From the NCBI GenBank assembly GCA_934281515.1, contig CAKQXG010000005.1, positions 1 to 44,265 of the forward strand: a DNA stretch of 44,265 bases. The letters run 5' to 3'. Both the position numbers and the translations under genes were made by a program. The notes under the pieces are model-generated. The model saw only the letters and a program-made list of their open reading frames with translations, made no database searches and was not told the DNA's origin. The stretch comes from an uncultured Clostridia bacterium. Its GTDB lineage: Bacteria > Bacillota > Clostridia > Christensenellales > CAG-314. This document shows, one piece after another, positions 7,978 through 16,204 of this stretch. The number at the start of each line of letters is the position of its first letter. Position 1 is the first letter of the stretch.

Positions 7978-8877
7978 TCAATCACTTTTGCAACCAAAGC
8001 ATCTTTGCAAAAATGAAGTTCGGGAACGCAGCGAACGGACTGTTACATCGGCATGAATATCGACGTCAAAGCCGTGGTAAGTGCCTATATTGTCCAGCAA
8101 TTGCACGTCGGGAATCGACTTTGCAAGGGCATTGTACAACGCTACGCCTTCGTCGTGTAAACAATCGTACTGCTCCGTTTCCACAAATGCGTGTTCGACC
8201 GACAGTGAAGTAAGTCGCTCCATCGGGCTGTCGTAAGTTTTGCCGTCTAGATACCACTGCCACATCTTTGCGTTGCAACGAGCGTTCCACAGCGGCGTGT
8301 CGACAAAAGCTTGCATGGACGGCGTGTTTTGCTTGTCGTCCACGACAGGGTAAATCGTCATCAAGCCAACCGGTTGAGGCAAGTCGGTTTGAGCTACGGC
8401 AATAGCTGTTTCCAATGCAAGATTGCCGCCTGCGCTGTCACCGCCTATAACAATGCGCGTTATGTCTATGCCTAGCCGTTCGGCATTGTCTGTCATGTAC
8501 TTGTAGCAATGTACGGCCGCGTCTATTGCCGTTGGGTAGGTTGCCTTGGGTAGTACCGGGTAATCTACGCTGAACACAATACAAGGCGCGTCGGTACAAT
8601 AGACTTGTTCCAATTTATAGTGTACAAACGTCTGTTTGTACGCAAAACCGCCTCCGTGCAGGTAAAAAAGGCACGGTAAACTGCTGTTAGTTGTACGTTT
8701 GGGGCGGAGTGTGTGGAACCAGATATTACCTGCCTTACCGTGCGCATATGTTACTTTGCGCCGATCAAGTCCCTTGGGTAACAGCGGAATAAACGCATTT
8801 GCGATAGGCACTGCCCACTTGTAAAACACCGCCGACGGCAGCCGTTTGAGTTGTTTGTCGAAGTTGTATTTGTTCAT
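7978..8877 (-). CDS. Alpha/beta hydrolase, HSL-type esterase
   Basis: The 299-residue protein belongs to the hormone-sensitive-lipase (alpha/beta hydrolase fold-3) esterases. HGGGF at residues 74-78 forms the oxyanion hole, GDSAGG centred on Ser148 is the nucleophile elbow, and a histidine in YHGFD near residue 268 completes the triad; the acid is probably an Asp in the ETEQYDCLHDEG segment. The family hydrolyses short acyl esters; the natural substrate is unknown. No signal peptide is evident, so it is probably cytoplasmic. A promoter with flanking inverted repeats lies upstream, and only a weak ribosome-binding site is seen. Confidence 0.88.
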   Translation of the reverse strand: MNKYNFDKQLKRLPSAVFYKWAVPIANAFIPLLPKGLDRRKVTYAHGKAGNIWFHTLRPKRTTNSSLPCLFYLHGGGFAYKQTFVHYKLEQVYCTDAPCIVFSVDYPVLPKATYPTAIDAAVHCYKYMTDNAERLGIDITRIVIGGDSAGGNLALETAIAVAQTDLPQPVGLMTIYPVVDDKQNTPSMQAFVDTPLWNARCNAKMWQWYLDGKTYDSPMERLTSLSVEHAFVETEQYDCLHDEGVALYNALAKSIPDVQLLDNIGTYHGFDVDIHADVTVRSLRSRTSFLQRCFGCKSD

Positions 8878-8912
8878 ATATTAGTCTTTTATTAAGTAAT
8901 TATTTTTAAATA

Positions 8913-8964
8913 CTCTACCACTAATATTGTAACATACAATAAGGTGCAAAATCAAGTGGTAGAG
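8913..8964 (-). promoter_or_regulatory. Esterase promoter flanked by an inverted repeat
   Basis: On the minus strand TTGATT (8950-8955), an 18-base spacer and TACAAT (8926-8931) form a promoter. It is bracketed by a perfect 9-base inverted repeat, CTCTACCAC at 8913-8921 and GTGGTAGAG at 8956-8964. That placement suits a repressor site. Confidence 0.5.
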
Positions 8965-8982
8965 CCGTTTCGTTTAAGATTT

Positions 8983-8998
8983 GTGGCAATATTGCCAC
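8983..8998. promoter_or_regulatory. Perfect 16-bp palindrome, possible operator
   Basis: GTGGCAATATTGCCAC is perfectly self-complementary and lies about 30 bases upstream of the esterase -35 box. The remaining bases up to 9123 show nothing recognisable. Confidence 0.4.
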
Positions 8999-9123
8999 TT
9001 TTATTAAGTGAAATTGTTGAAAAATCAGTTACGGCTAGTCGAGACAGAAGTTTTTAAGTGAGAGTGTGCAGTGAATATATGTTTATCTGTCTTCAAATAA
9101 GCAAATAATTTGTATGTAAAGGC

Positions 9124-9152
9124 TTGATTTTTTTTTTACAATTTAGTATAAT
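9124..9152 (+). promoter_or_regulatory. tRNA locus promoter
   Basis: TTGATT (9124-9129), a 17-base T-rich spacer and consensus TATAAT (9147-9152). It would transcribe the left tRNA fragment and then the intact tRNA. Confidence 0.65.
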
Positions 9153-9176
9153 ATATAAGCTAACGAAGTGTAGTGA

Positions 9177-9227
9177 AACTAAATACAGTAATCAATTTAA
9201 AAAACTATCGAGGTGTAGCGCAGTTGG
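9177..9227 (+). repeat. Truncated 5' copy of the tRNA-Pro gene and its leader
   Basis: These 51 bases match 9350-9400 with few changes: an A/T-rich leader and then the first 19 or so bases of the tRNA (CGAGGTGTAGCGCAGTTGG). After that the sequence diverges, so no tRNA can fold here. Confidence 0.8.
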
Positions 9228-9381
9228 AGCAAGGCGTAAAGCAAATCGGCACAGTGTGCCGTTTGTAGCCGGCTCGCAAGAACGAGAATTACGTTCGCAG
9301 CGCGGAAGCGGAACGCTACCAACTGATAGTAAACATTGTAGGCAACAACAACTAAATACCGTAATTAACTTGAAAAATTAT

Positions 9382-9457
9382 CGAGGTGTAGCGCAGTTGG
9401 TAGCGCGCTTGGTTCGGGACCAAGAGGCCATGGGTTCAAGTCCCGTCACTTCGACCA
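9382..9457 (+). tRNA. tRNA-Pro (anticodon CGG)
   Basis: The 76-base gene folds as a complete cloverleaf: acceptor CGAGGTG/CACTTCG with one G-T pair, a D arm around GCGCAGTTGGTAGCGC, an anticodon stem CTTGG/CCAAG with loop TTCGGGA (anticodon CGG, reading CCG), a T arm with GGTTCAAGTCC, discriminator A and an encoded CCA. It is followed by a terminator and flanked by partial copies of itself on both sides. Confidence 0.95.
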
Positions 9458-9515
9458 AACGGTGGCTCGCATTGAGTCACAAAAACAGGAAGGAGTAAAG
9501 CCCCTTCCTTTTTTG
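9437..9515 (+). repeat. tRNA-Pro 3' end and terminator, first copy of a direct repeat
   Basis: The last 21 bases of the tRNA, the spacer and the terminator (AGGAAGG/CCTTCCT stem at 9487-9509 and six T residues) recur almost identically at 9621-9700. Confidence 0.85.
9487..9515 (+). terminator. tRNA-Pro terminator
   Basis: AGGAAGG pairs with CCTTCCT across a 9-base loop, followed by a run of T. Confidence 0.8.
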
Positions 9516-9620
9516 TTCCTTGCAGCATCGCCACCTTGAAGTCTTTTGCCGAGATAGATTGAAATGATGTAGCGTTCCGTTGCACTACACTTACGCCGAC
9601 CGCACGCACAGGTACGGCGA

Positions 9621-9700
9621 CAAGTCCCGTCACTTCGACCAAACGGTGGCTCGCATTGAGTCACAAAAACAGGAAGGAGTAAAGCCCCTTCCTTTTTTTG
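9621..9700 (+). repeat. Truncated 3' copy of tRNA-Pro with its terminator
   Basis: It begins exactly within the T arm (CAAGTCCCGTCACTTCGACC) and runs to the end of the terminator, matching 9437-9515. The preceding 105 bases (9516-9620) are unrelated to the tRNA. Confidence 0.85.
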
Positions 9701-9737
9701 TTTCCACAGGTTTAAGTAAGTAAAACAAAGGTGTAAA

Positions 9738-10535
9738 ATGAAAAATAAACAAATTGTATTCAGCGATATCGACGGCACGTTGCTGACCAGTACGTTGGAA
9801 ATTTCGCCAGATACGGTGGCGGCTATACGTGCGCTTGCGCAACGAGGTGTGCCGTTTGTAATTGTGTCGGCACGCGGCCCTATGGCAATTGCGCCGTTGC
9901 TTGCCAAGTACAACTTTGCATGCCCCGAGATTTGTTACAGCGGCGCGCTGCTACGTGACGAGTGTGGCAAAGTGTTGTACCACAAACCGCTCGGCAAAGC
10001 CACGGCCAAGGCGGTGATAGAGTATCTGCGCACACTGCCCTACGACACTTCCGTATGTGTGTATTCGCCAGACCAATGGATTTCGCCTGACCGCAGTGAC
10101 CCTCGCGTACAAAGCGAAGAACGTATTGTCGAGGCGCAGTCGATACAAGGAACCGTGGACGACGTTACCGACGACGTCAGCAAGTTGCTTGTGGTGACGT
10201 CCAAAGCCGAACTAGACGGTGTGGAGGCTGCCGTAAAACACGCTTTTCCGTACTGCACCGTAGTGCGTAGCGGCAGTTTTTTACTTGAAGTGATGGCGGA
10301 CGGCGTCAACAAAGCCGAAGGCGTCAAGTTGTATTGCAATCTCGTAGGCGCATCGCCTGCCGACTGCGTTGCCTTTGGCGACCACTACAACGACGTCGAG
10401 ATGTTGCGTGCCGTAGGGCGCGGCTATCTGATGGGCAACGCCCCGAATGAACTACTTGCCGCACTGCCGTTGCACACCGACGACAACAACCACAACGGCA
10501 TATACAACGCTTTGCGCAAAGAGGGCATTGTGTAA
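9738..10535 (+). CDS. Cof-type HAD-IIB phosphatase
   Basis: The 265-residue protein has the HAD-superfamily motifs: FSDIDGTLL (nucleophile Asp10, acid/base Asp12), a serine in VSARGP near residue 44 as motif II, a lysine in NKAEGVK (about 195-201) as motif III, and GDHYNDVEM (about 214-222) as the Mg-binding motif IV. The large C2B cap between motifs II and III defines the Cof/YidA group, which dephosphorylates sugar phosphates and similar small phosphoesters with broad specificity. The start ATG follows a weak AAAGGTG site. It stands alone downstream of the tRNA repeats and converges with the lipoprotein gene. Confidence 0.9.
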   Translation: MKNKQIVFSDIDGTLLTSTLEISPDTVAAIRALAQRGVPFVIVSARGPMAIAPLLAKYNFACPEICYSGALLRDECGKVLYHKPLGKATAKAVIEYLRTLPYDTSVCVYSPDQWISPDRSDPRVQSEERIVEAQSIQGTVDDVTDDVSKLLVVTSKAELDGVEAAVKHAFPYCTVVRSGSFLLEVMADGVNKAEGVKLYCNLVGASPADCVAFGDHYNDVEMLRAVGRGYLMGNAPNELLAALPLHTDDNNHNGIYNALRKEGIV

Positions 10536-10577
10536 CTTTTGTCCGACATAGCTACCTATCAAAATATCCGAAATAAC

Positions 10578-10616
10578 AAAAAAACAGCACTTCCTTGCTC
10601 GGGAGGTGCTGATGTG
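10578..10616 (-). terminator. Terminator between two convergent genes
   Basis: CAGCACTTCC (10585-10594) pairs with GGAGGTGCTG (10602-10611). On the minus strand the stem is followed by seven T residues, so it mainly ends the lipoprotein transcript. Confidence 0.8.
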
Positions 10617-10675
10617 TTTTGCGGTTTTGAGCCGACAAGCTATGTTTGTCGTTCGTCGATCGACGAAAACACTCT

Positions 10676-11791
10676 TTATTTGCTTGTTTCGGTTTGGTTT
10701 AGCGTGTCGAGAATCTCCGTGCCTTTGTCCAGTTTGGAAAAGTCGAGAGCAAAACTGAAATTGCCTACACGGAAACGTGACACGGTGTACTTGGAAATAA
10801 AGTTTCCGTAACCGTCGGATTGTCTGTCGAATCCTTTTTCGTTAAGGCTGTCGGGCAGACACTGCATTTGCATAAAAGCAATTGCCCCAAGTGAACAGTT
10901 TACCGAAGACAAACTGACGTACTTGGGCGTTTCGCCGTCCATAATAACGCAATTTTGTCTGTATGCAAAGTTGAAAGCCGCATTGTAAATATTGTTGGTT
11001 GTGGGCATATACACTTGCACCGACGGGCTATCCTGAAATTTAGTCGAGCCCTTGTCCATACTGCGAATGTAGGTTGACAGCTGGTTTGCGTCGATAAATC
11101 TTTTGGCGGAATTGATCTTCAATTCGTTTTTGCTTTCTTTGCCGTCAATCGTTACGGTTGCGATGTTTTTGTCAAAGTCGTACTTGGTTGCTACATCGCT
11201 TTTGCTAGCTTGCACTTTGGTTTTGCCGATGTAGAAACCGTCCGTTACGGTGCTGCTGTTTACAGGACGTTGACGTTCGCCGTTTTCAAAAGTGACGGAC
11301 GTATTGGTGCTTGTCTTTAGCGTGACACTGTTTTCGTCTTGCGAAACAATGTTGTTTGCAAGTGCGCTCCAACCGTCAAGTTCGGCAACTTTGCCGCCTT
11401 CCACGATGTCGCTTTTGTTGTAGGTTACCTGTATTTGTTGTTCGGTTGTTACCGTCCAATTGAGCTTGTCTGCGTCAAGCGTGTACTTGATCGTGTACGT
11501 GCCGGACGCTGATGCAGGTACCACTTCGTCCTTGCTGTAAGGCGACACTTCGTTTGCCGACGATGTGGAAATAACCATATCTTTGTAGTACGTTTTGCCG
11601 TCAAACGAGTAGTTGCCGAACAATGCCGACGAATCTTTTGCGGTGTAGTCCGCAAGAGTTATGTTGTATGTAAGAACTTCTCCGTCAACCCAACGGACGG
11701 CGTTGTCCGTAGTTTCGGCTTGGTTGCACGCCGTAAGCATAAGGGCGGTTGCCAGTAGCAGTGTAAGCACTAGCGCGATACTTTTTTTCAT
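10676..11791 (-). CDS. Lipoprotein of unknown function
   Basis: I do not recognise the family. The 371-residue product starts with a classical lipoprotein signal peptide: MKKS, a hydrophobic core and the lipobox LTAC with acceptor Cys22. The mature part is polar, with many Thr/Ser/Asn and beta-rich stretches such as EVLTYNITLADY and NWTVTTEQQIQVTYN, which suggests an extracellular beta-sandwich or solute-interacting surface protein. No catalytic motif stands out. GGAGA lies 8 bases before the ATG. It follows ftsH on the same strand, separated by 118 bases that include an inverted repeat, so it is either a second gene of that transcript or separately expressed. Confidence 0.8.
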   Translation of the reverse strand: MKKSIALVLTLLLATALMLTACNQAETTDNAVRWVDGEVLTYNITLADYTAKDSSALFGNYSFDGKTYYKDMVISTSSANEVSPYSKDEVVPASASGTYTIKYTLDADKLNWTVTTEQQIQVTYNKSDIVEGGKVAELDGWSALANNIVSQDENSVTLKTSTNTSVTFENGERQRPVNSSTVTDGFYIGKTKVQASKSDVATKYDFDKNIATVTIDGKESKNELKINSAKRFIDANQLSTYIRSMDKGSTKFQDSPSVQVYMPTTNNIYNAAFNFAYRQNCVIMDGETPKYVSLSSVNCSLGAIAFMQMQCLPDSLNEKGFDRQSDGYGNFISKYTVSRFRVGNFSFALDFSKLDKGTEILDTLNQTETSK

Positions 11792-11850
11792 ATTTTTCTC
11801 CGTTTTGTTGCTGTTTTTGTAAGCAGCTAAACAAGTATTTTGTACAGATT

Positions 11851-11894
11851 TTGCCCATACGTATGCAAAAGTTTGTTACGTACGGGCAAAATCG
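11851..11894 (-). terminator. Inverted repeat between ftsH and the lipoprotein gene
   Basis: ATTTTGCCC followed by ATACGT pairs with ACGTACGGGCAAAAT, giving a stem of about 14 pairs around an 11- to 14-base loop. No T-run follows on the minus strand, so it may be a weak terminator or an mRNA processing signal. Confidence 0.5.
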
Positions 11895-11909
11895 ATGTTT
11901 GAAATACGG

Positions 11910-13931
11910 TTATTTGTTGTCTTCGGCGGAACCTTTGTCGTCGGTCGTTTGGTTATCCGTTTGCGATGCGTCGCCGTCGTTTGCAGGCTGTTGCGCGGAC
12001 GGAGCCGAGTTTGCGTCGTTTGTCGTTGCGGCAGGCGTTTCGGCGTGGTCGTCCTTGTCCATAGCGGCAATAACTTCGTCTGCCGACTTGCCCGAAACAA
12101 GCATTTCCACTTCGTCTGTGTGGATCGTTTCACGCTCGACAAGCACTCGCGCCATGTTGTGAAGCACATCGAGGTGTTCGCTTAACAATTTTGTCGCGCG
12201 TTGATGGCAACTTTCCACTATCGCACGTACTTCCTCGTCAATTATGCCGGCAATCTCTTCGGAGTAGCCTTTTTCCGTCTGGTAGTCGCGACCGACAAAG
12301 ATTTCCCCGGTGCTACCGTAAAACAGCGGTCCGATGCGGTCGCTCATACCCCATTCGGTAACCATGCGACGAGCCTTTTCGGTAATCATCTTGATGTCGC
12401 CGCTTGCGCCCGTGCAGTAATTTTTAATTATGAGTTCCTCAGCAACCCGTCCGCCAAGACCCATTGTGATTTCGTCAAGCAGTTGTTGCTTGCTTACGTG
12501 GTCGTTGTCGTTGTCGGGACGGCTCATGGTGTAACCTGCGGCCTGACCGCGAGGAATGATTGTAACTTCATGTATCGGATCGCAATATTTAAGCAAACTG
12601 CCGATGATTGCGTGTCCGGCTTCGTGGTATGCCGTGATGCGTTTGTCCGGTTCGGTGACAAGGCGAGATTTCTTGGCAGGGCCCATGACAACCTTGTTGA
12701 TGCCTTCGTTGATGTCCGCCATGTTGATGACCTTGCGCCCGTCGCGAACCGCCAGTATTGCCGCTTCGTTAAGAAGATTTTCCAGGTCGGCGCCCGTAAA
12801 GCCTGCCGTAATGCGTGCTACCTGACGGAAGTTGACATCCGGTGCAATAGGCTTTTTGCGAGAGTGAACCTTGAGTATCGCCTCACGTCCGCGCACGTCG
12901 GGACGATTGACGAAGATTTGTCTGTCGAAACGGCCGGGGCGCACCAATGCCGGGTCAAGGATATCGGCGCGGTTGGTTGCCGCCATTACGATAATGTTGG
13001 TGTTGGACTCGAAACCGTCCATTTCCACCAGCAATTGGTTTAGAGTTTGTTCCTTTTCGTCGTGTCCGCCGCCGAGACCTGCGCCGCGCTGACGTCCTAC
13101 GGCGTCGATTTCGTCGATAAAAATGATGCAGGGCATGTTCTTCTTGGCTTGGTCAAACAAGTCTCTTACGCGGCTTGCGCCAACGCCTACGAACATTTCT
13201 ACAAAGTCACTACCGCTGATAGAGAAGAACGGTACGCCTGCTTCGCCTGCAACTGCTTTTGCAAACAGCGTTTTACCTGTTCCCGGAGGACCTACGAGCA
13301 ACACACCGTGCGGAATACGCGCGCCGATGTCGTTGTACTTTTGCGGATTTTTGAGGAAGTCGATAATTTCCTGCAATTCTTCCTTCTCTTCGTCGGCACC
13401 TGCCACGTCGGAGAAGCGAACCTTGATGTTTTTGACCGCATGCGCGCGCGAACGACCGAAATCCATATTTTGGTTGTTCTGACGAGAGATCATGCGGAAC
13501 ATGTAGAAGCCCAAGCCGACAAGCAACAACAGCCACAGCACGGGGAATACGTAGTCTGTCCAACTTGTGGTGTTGTATGTGACGGAGTACTTCAGTTGAG
13601 CATTGGCGTAGTACTTGTCAGGGTCGGCTGTTGCGCCCGGAGTGTTGGCAAGGGCGCGAGTGTTGTCTATGGCTTGTATGATAAAGTCTTCAACCTCGGC
13701 TTGATTACCGACCGCGACGGTAAACTTAAACTTTTGATTTTTTGTTTCCGCAGTGACGGTGTACACATTGATGTTAATCTTGATGTACTGACCGATGTTT
13801 TCCTTAAACTCACTGTAAGTGATGTCGGTTGTTTGGTTGCCCAGGGCAAGGAAAAGCACGACAAACAATCCCACGAGCAGCAGGATGGAAATTATCGTGT
13901 AGATAGTCCCTTTACGTCGTTGTTGATCCAA
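11910..13931 (-). CDS. ftsH: ATP-dependent zinc metalloprotease FtsH
   Basis: FtsH is the membrane-anchored AAA+ protease that degrades misfolded membrane proteins and regulatory substrates. The 673 residues show TM1 (about 9-30), an extracytoplasmic domain, TM2 (about 124-146), the AAA+ module with GPPGTGKT (213-220), Walker B IIFIDEIDAVG and the second region of homology NRADILDPALVRPGRFDR, and then the zinc site HEAGH near residue 434. The C-terminal 45 residues are an acidic Asp/Thr/Asn/Ala-rich tail. Start TTG 13931 is chosen from an AAGGAG site 7 bases upstream and the N-terminal alignment. The usual clostridial neighbours hpt and tilS are missing. Confidence 0.97.
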   Translation of the reverse strand: MDQQRRKGTIYTIISILLLVGLFVVLFLALGNQTTDITYSEFKENIGQYIKININVYTVTAETKNQKFKFTVAVGNQAEVEDFIIQAIDNTRALANTPGATADPDKYYANAQLKYSVTYNTTSWTDYVFPVLWLLLLVGLGFYMFRMISRQNNQNMDFGRSRAHAVKNIKVRFSDVAGADEEKEELQEIIDFLKNPQKYNDIGARIPHGVLLVGPPGTGKTLFAKAVAGEAGVPFFSISGSDFVEMFVGVGASRVRDLFDQAKKNMPCIIFIDEIDAVGRQRGAGLGGGHDEKEQTLNQLLVEMDGFESNTNIIVMAATNRADILDPALVRPGRFDRQIFVNRPDVRGREAILKVHSRKKPIAPDVNFRQVARITAGFTGADLENLLNEAAILAVRDGRKVINMADINEGINKVVMGPAKKSRLVTEPDKRITAYHEAGHAIIGSLLKYCDPIHEVTIIPRGQAAGYTMSRPDNDNDHVSKQQLLDEITMGLGGRVAEELIIKNYCTGASGDIKMITEKARRMVTEWGMSDRIGPLFYGSTGEIFVGRDYQTEKGYSEEIAGIIDEEVRAIVESCHQRATKLLSEHLDVLHNMARVLVERETIHTDEVEMLVSGKSADEVIAAMDKDDHAETPAATTNDANSAPSAQQPANDGDASQTDNQTTDDKGSAEDNK

Positions 13932-14047
13932 ATTTTTCTCCTTACGCGCCCGAAACGAACGCTAAACGAATTTTGTTCTTTTGTTAGTACGGCAAAGCCG
14001 CAGGTTTGTAGTGTCACTGCCGCTAACCATACAATTGTACAGCTAAC

Positions 14048-14077
14048 ATTATACCATATAACAAACTACACTGTCAA
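14048..14077 (-). promoter_or_regulatory. ftsH promoter
   Basis: On the minus strand consensus TTGACA (14072-14077), an 18-base spacer and consensus TATAAT (14048-14053) give a leader of about 110 bases. The rest of the gap to 14355 has no gene, only a weak AAAAAG/CTTTTTT hairpin near 14320-14346 that could end the yyaC transcript. Confidence 0.75.
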
Positions 14078-14355
14078 ACAAAATGCTTTGTCAATAAACG
14101 GTAATGTGGCAATGCAGCGCAAACGTAGTGGCTGTAGTCTGTAACCGTACGACCATTTTACAGTAAAACACTTGAATAATCCTTAAAATATACTCGGGCA
14201 CGTTTTTACTGAAGTTTTTATTAAAATACCGTGTAAAGCACAATGCGTGTCTGCCTGAAGTATTTCAATTCTGTTCTACGTAGTATTTAGTAGCAATAAT
14301 GCCGAAATCGTCTTTAAGTAAAAAAGCTTTCTTGCAAACCTTTTTAAAAAGTCAC

Positions 14356-14865
14356 TTACGCGTTAGACGACAAAACTATGGCTTCGGCAATTACTTCCGC
14401 TACGCGGTTTACAAGGCGTTCCTTTGTGCTGCTGAGCGTGTAGAAGTCCGCCATGCCGCGCTCTGCCACTATGCCTACTATACTGACGTCGCCGACGCAT
14501 GGCAGGTTTTTGTTTGTTGCCGCACCGGGCGTAATGCCGCCGTCGGAAATTTGCACGTTGCCGATTTGGTCCTCTGTACCTACCGCCGCGTCGATGACGA
14601 TAATTTGTCTGTCGGGGTGTATGCGCTTGATAAGTTCATGGCAAAACGCCAGGTTTTCTGCCGTGATGTTGCGTTCCACCATGCCGTAGATAAACTCGGG
14701 CGCGGTCATTGTGCGGTTCAGCAAACTGCCTACGCGCGGTCCCAGACTGTCGGAAAAGACTTTGTCGGTGCCGATGCACATAAATATAGGATTGTTGCTA
14801 CGCGCGGTTATTTCTTCCGCAAGGCGTTTGACTGCGTTGGTGTTGAAGATGCTTAGTTCTGTCAT
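14356..14865 (-). CDS. yyaC: Sporulation protein YyaC (DUF1256)
   Basis: The 169-residue protein matches YyaC, a GPR-like putative protease made during sporulation. Family features are MCIGTDKVFSDSLGPRVGSLL (about residues 29-49), VIDAAVGTEDQIGNV (about 93-107) and an ITPGAATNKNLP loop. In Bacillus subtilis yyaC lies next to spo0J, and here it lies on the other side of the putative origin from parB, so part of that neighbourhood is conserved. AGGAG lies 8 bases before the ATG. Its presence argues for a spore-forming lineage, though it does not prove sporulation. Confidence 0.88.
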   Translation of the reverse strand: MTELSIFNTNAVKRLAEEITARSNNPIFMCIGTDKVFSDSLGPRVGSLLNRTMTAPEFIYGMVERNITAENLAFCHELIKRIHPDRQIIVIDAAVGTEDQIGNVQISDGGITPGAATNKNLPCVGDVSIVGIVAERGMADFYTLSSTKERLVNRVAEVIAEAIVLSSNA

Positions 14866-15214
14866 ATTTGCGCTCCTGTTGCGGCGGCGAAGGTCTGTTT
14901 GCCGTTCGTGCCGATGATATATCCAACATTGTTGCCATTTTCGGCGCGGTTTAGTAGTGTTTGCACACTATTTTTGCGGAGTTTTGCTTGACAAGGTCGC
15001 ATGCAAACCACCGCACTGCATACTATACACCACTCTGCGACAAGCATTTTGTAATATGTTGTAAAACGCTGTCTGTATTTTAAAGAAAATTATTAAACAA
15101 AATCGTAAAAACTACTTTATTTTTAGGTCTTTCTGTGATATGATATTAGTATAAACTATCATAAGTTATTTTCGGGACGGCAAAAAAGCCGTTTCGGGAT
15201 AGAGGAGGCAGGCT
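14866..15214. other. Divergent gap between yyaC and the CvpA gene
   Basis: No gene is seen. An extended -10 (TGATATGAT, 15136-15144) likely serves the CvpA-type gene, and a small hairpin ACGGC/GCCGT (15177-15192) precedes its ribosome-binding site GAGGAGG. A short TAGTGT/ACACTA hairpin with five T residues lies at 14955-14975 without an obvious gene to serve. Confidence 0.5.
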
Positions 15215-15949
15215 TTGAAAGTAACCGTCGGTAACATTTTCGATTGTTCGTTGATAGCATTGGCTGTGATCGTGCTGATTATCGGTTTGTGTCGCGGCTT
15301 TGCAAAACAGTTCGGCAAGGGTTTTTGTGGTTTTGTAGGCATGATTCTTGCAACCATTACGTGCTTTATCGTGATGATGTATGCCGATGGCACCAAAGCC
15401 GTCGAGCCGCTGTCCAAGTGGTTTGACTCCTTTGAAAAGATTACTGCAAGTTGGTTTAGCGGTAACAACGGCTTCGGAAACTTCATCGCCGGATTGAGCA
15501 GTATAGAGGGTATCGCCAAGGCGGCGGAGAAATTCGGGTCGGTCGGCGCGCTGTTCGGCAATATTACCGCGCACGTGATTATCGACATCGCGCTGTGGAT
15601 TGTGGCGTACCTGGTGTTTAAGTATCTGCTGTGGGGTATTTCCGCACTGCTGCGTTTGCTTGCCAAGGTGCCCGTATTTAAGACTATTGACCGTATTTTT
15701 GGCGGTATGTGGGCAGTTGCCATTACATATGCCGTGGTGATTGTAGTGCTGTACTCCGTTGTGGTTGCAGTGTGCGTAAAGCATTCGACCGACGGCGGAT
15801 TTTTGGCAAATATGCTGAAAGTGATAAAGAACGGCGTAGAACAATCGACTGTGTTTAAGGCTGTGCACGATTACAATTTTGCAGGACTTGCATTGTCGCA
15901 GAAGATTTTCGGCGTGGACATCATCAACTTTACCGTTATTGGTAAGTAA
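15215..15949 (+). CDS. CvpA family membrane protein
   Basis: The 244-residue product has four to five hydrophobic segments: about residues 9-27, 39-55, 122-150 and 169-195. The N-terminal pattern (hydrophobic helix, GLCRGFAKQFGKGFCGFVGMI) fits the CvpA/colicin V production family of integral membrane proteins, whose biochemical role is unsettled. The TTG start is preferred because GAGGAGG lies about 10 bases upstream and no ATG fits. It is a monocistronic unit ending in an intrinsic terminator shared with the convergent NUDIX gene. Confidence 0.75.
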   Translation: MKVTVGNIFDCSLIALAVIVLIIGLCRGFAKQFGKGFCGFVGMILATITCFIVMMYADGTKAVEPLSKWFDSFEKITASWFSGNNGFGNFIAGLSSIEGIAKAAEKFGSVGALFGNITAHVIIDIALWIVAYLVFKYLLWGISALLRLLAKVPVFKTIDRIFGGMWAVAITYAVVIVVLYSVVVAVCVKHSTDGGFLANMLKVIKNGVEQSTVFKAVHDYNFAGLALSQKIFGVDIINFTVIGK

Positions 15950-16100
15950 TTGAAACGGGTATTCCGCTGACGAAATGAAAGTAAGTTTACGCTATACGGC
16001 ACCTGGATAATATCGTGTGCGTAAGACATCATTACGTCGATATTGTTGTTTGTTGCGGCCGCGCAGAAGAATAAGTGGCGAAAAGAATGTTAAAAACACG

Positions 16101-16133
16101 AACGGACTGTCGATTTCGGCAGTCCGTTTTTGT
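16101..16133 (+). terminator. Terminator after the CvpA-family gene
   Basis: AACGGACTG pairs with CAGTCCGTT across a 10-base loop, followed by TTTTTG. Confidence 0.85.
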
Positions 16134-16204
16134 ATACGTATAAGGAATTTTGTGTATTTTGTGGTTTTGGTTGTGTTATGTTATCTGCTTTATCGGCGAG
16201 ATTA

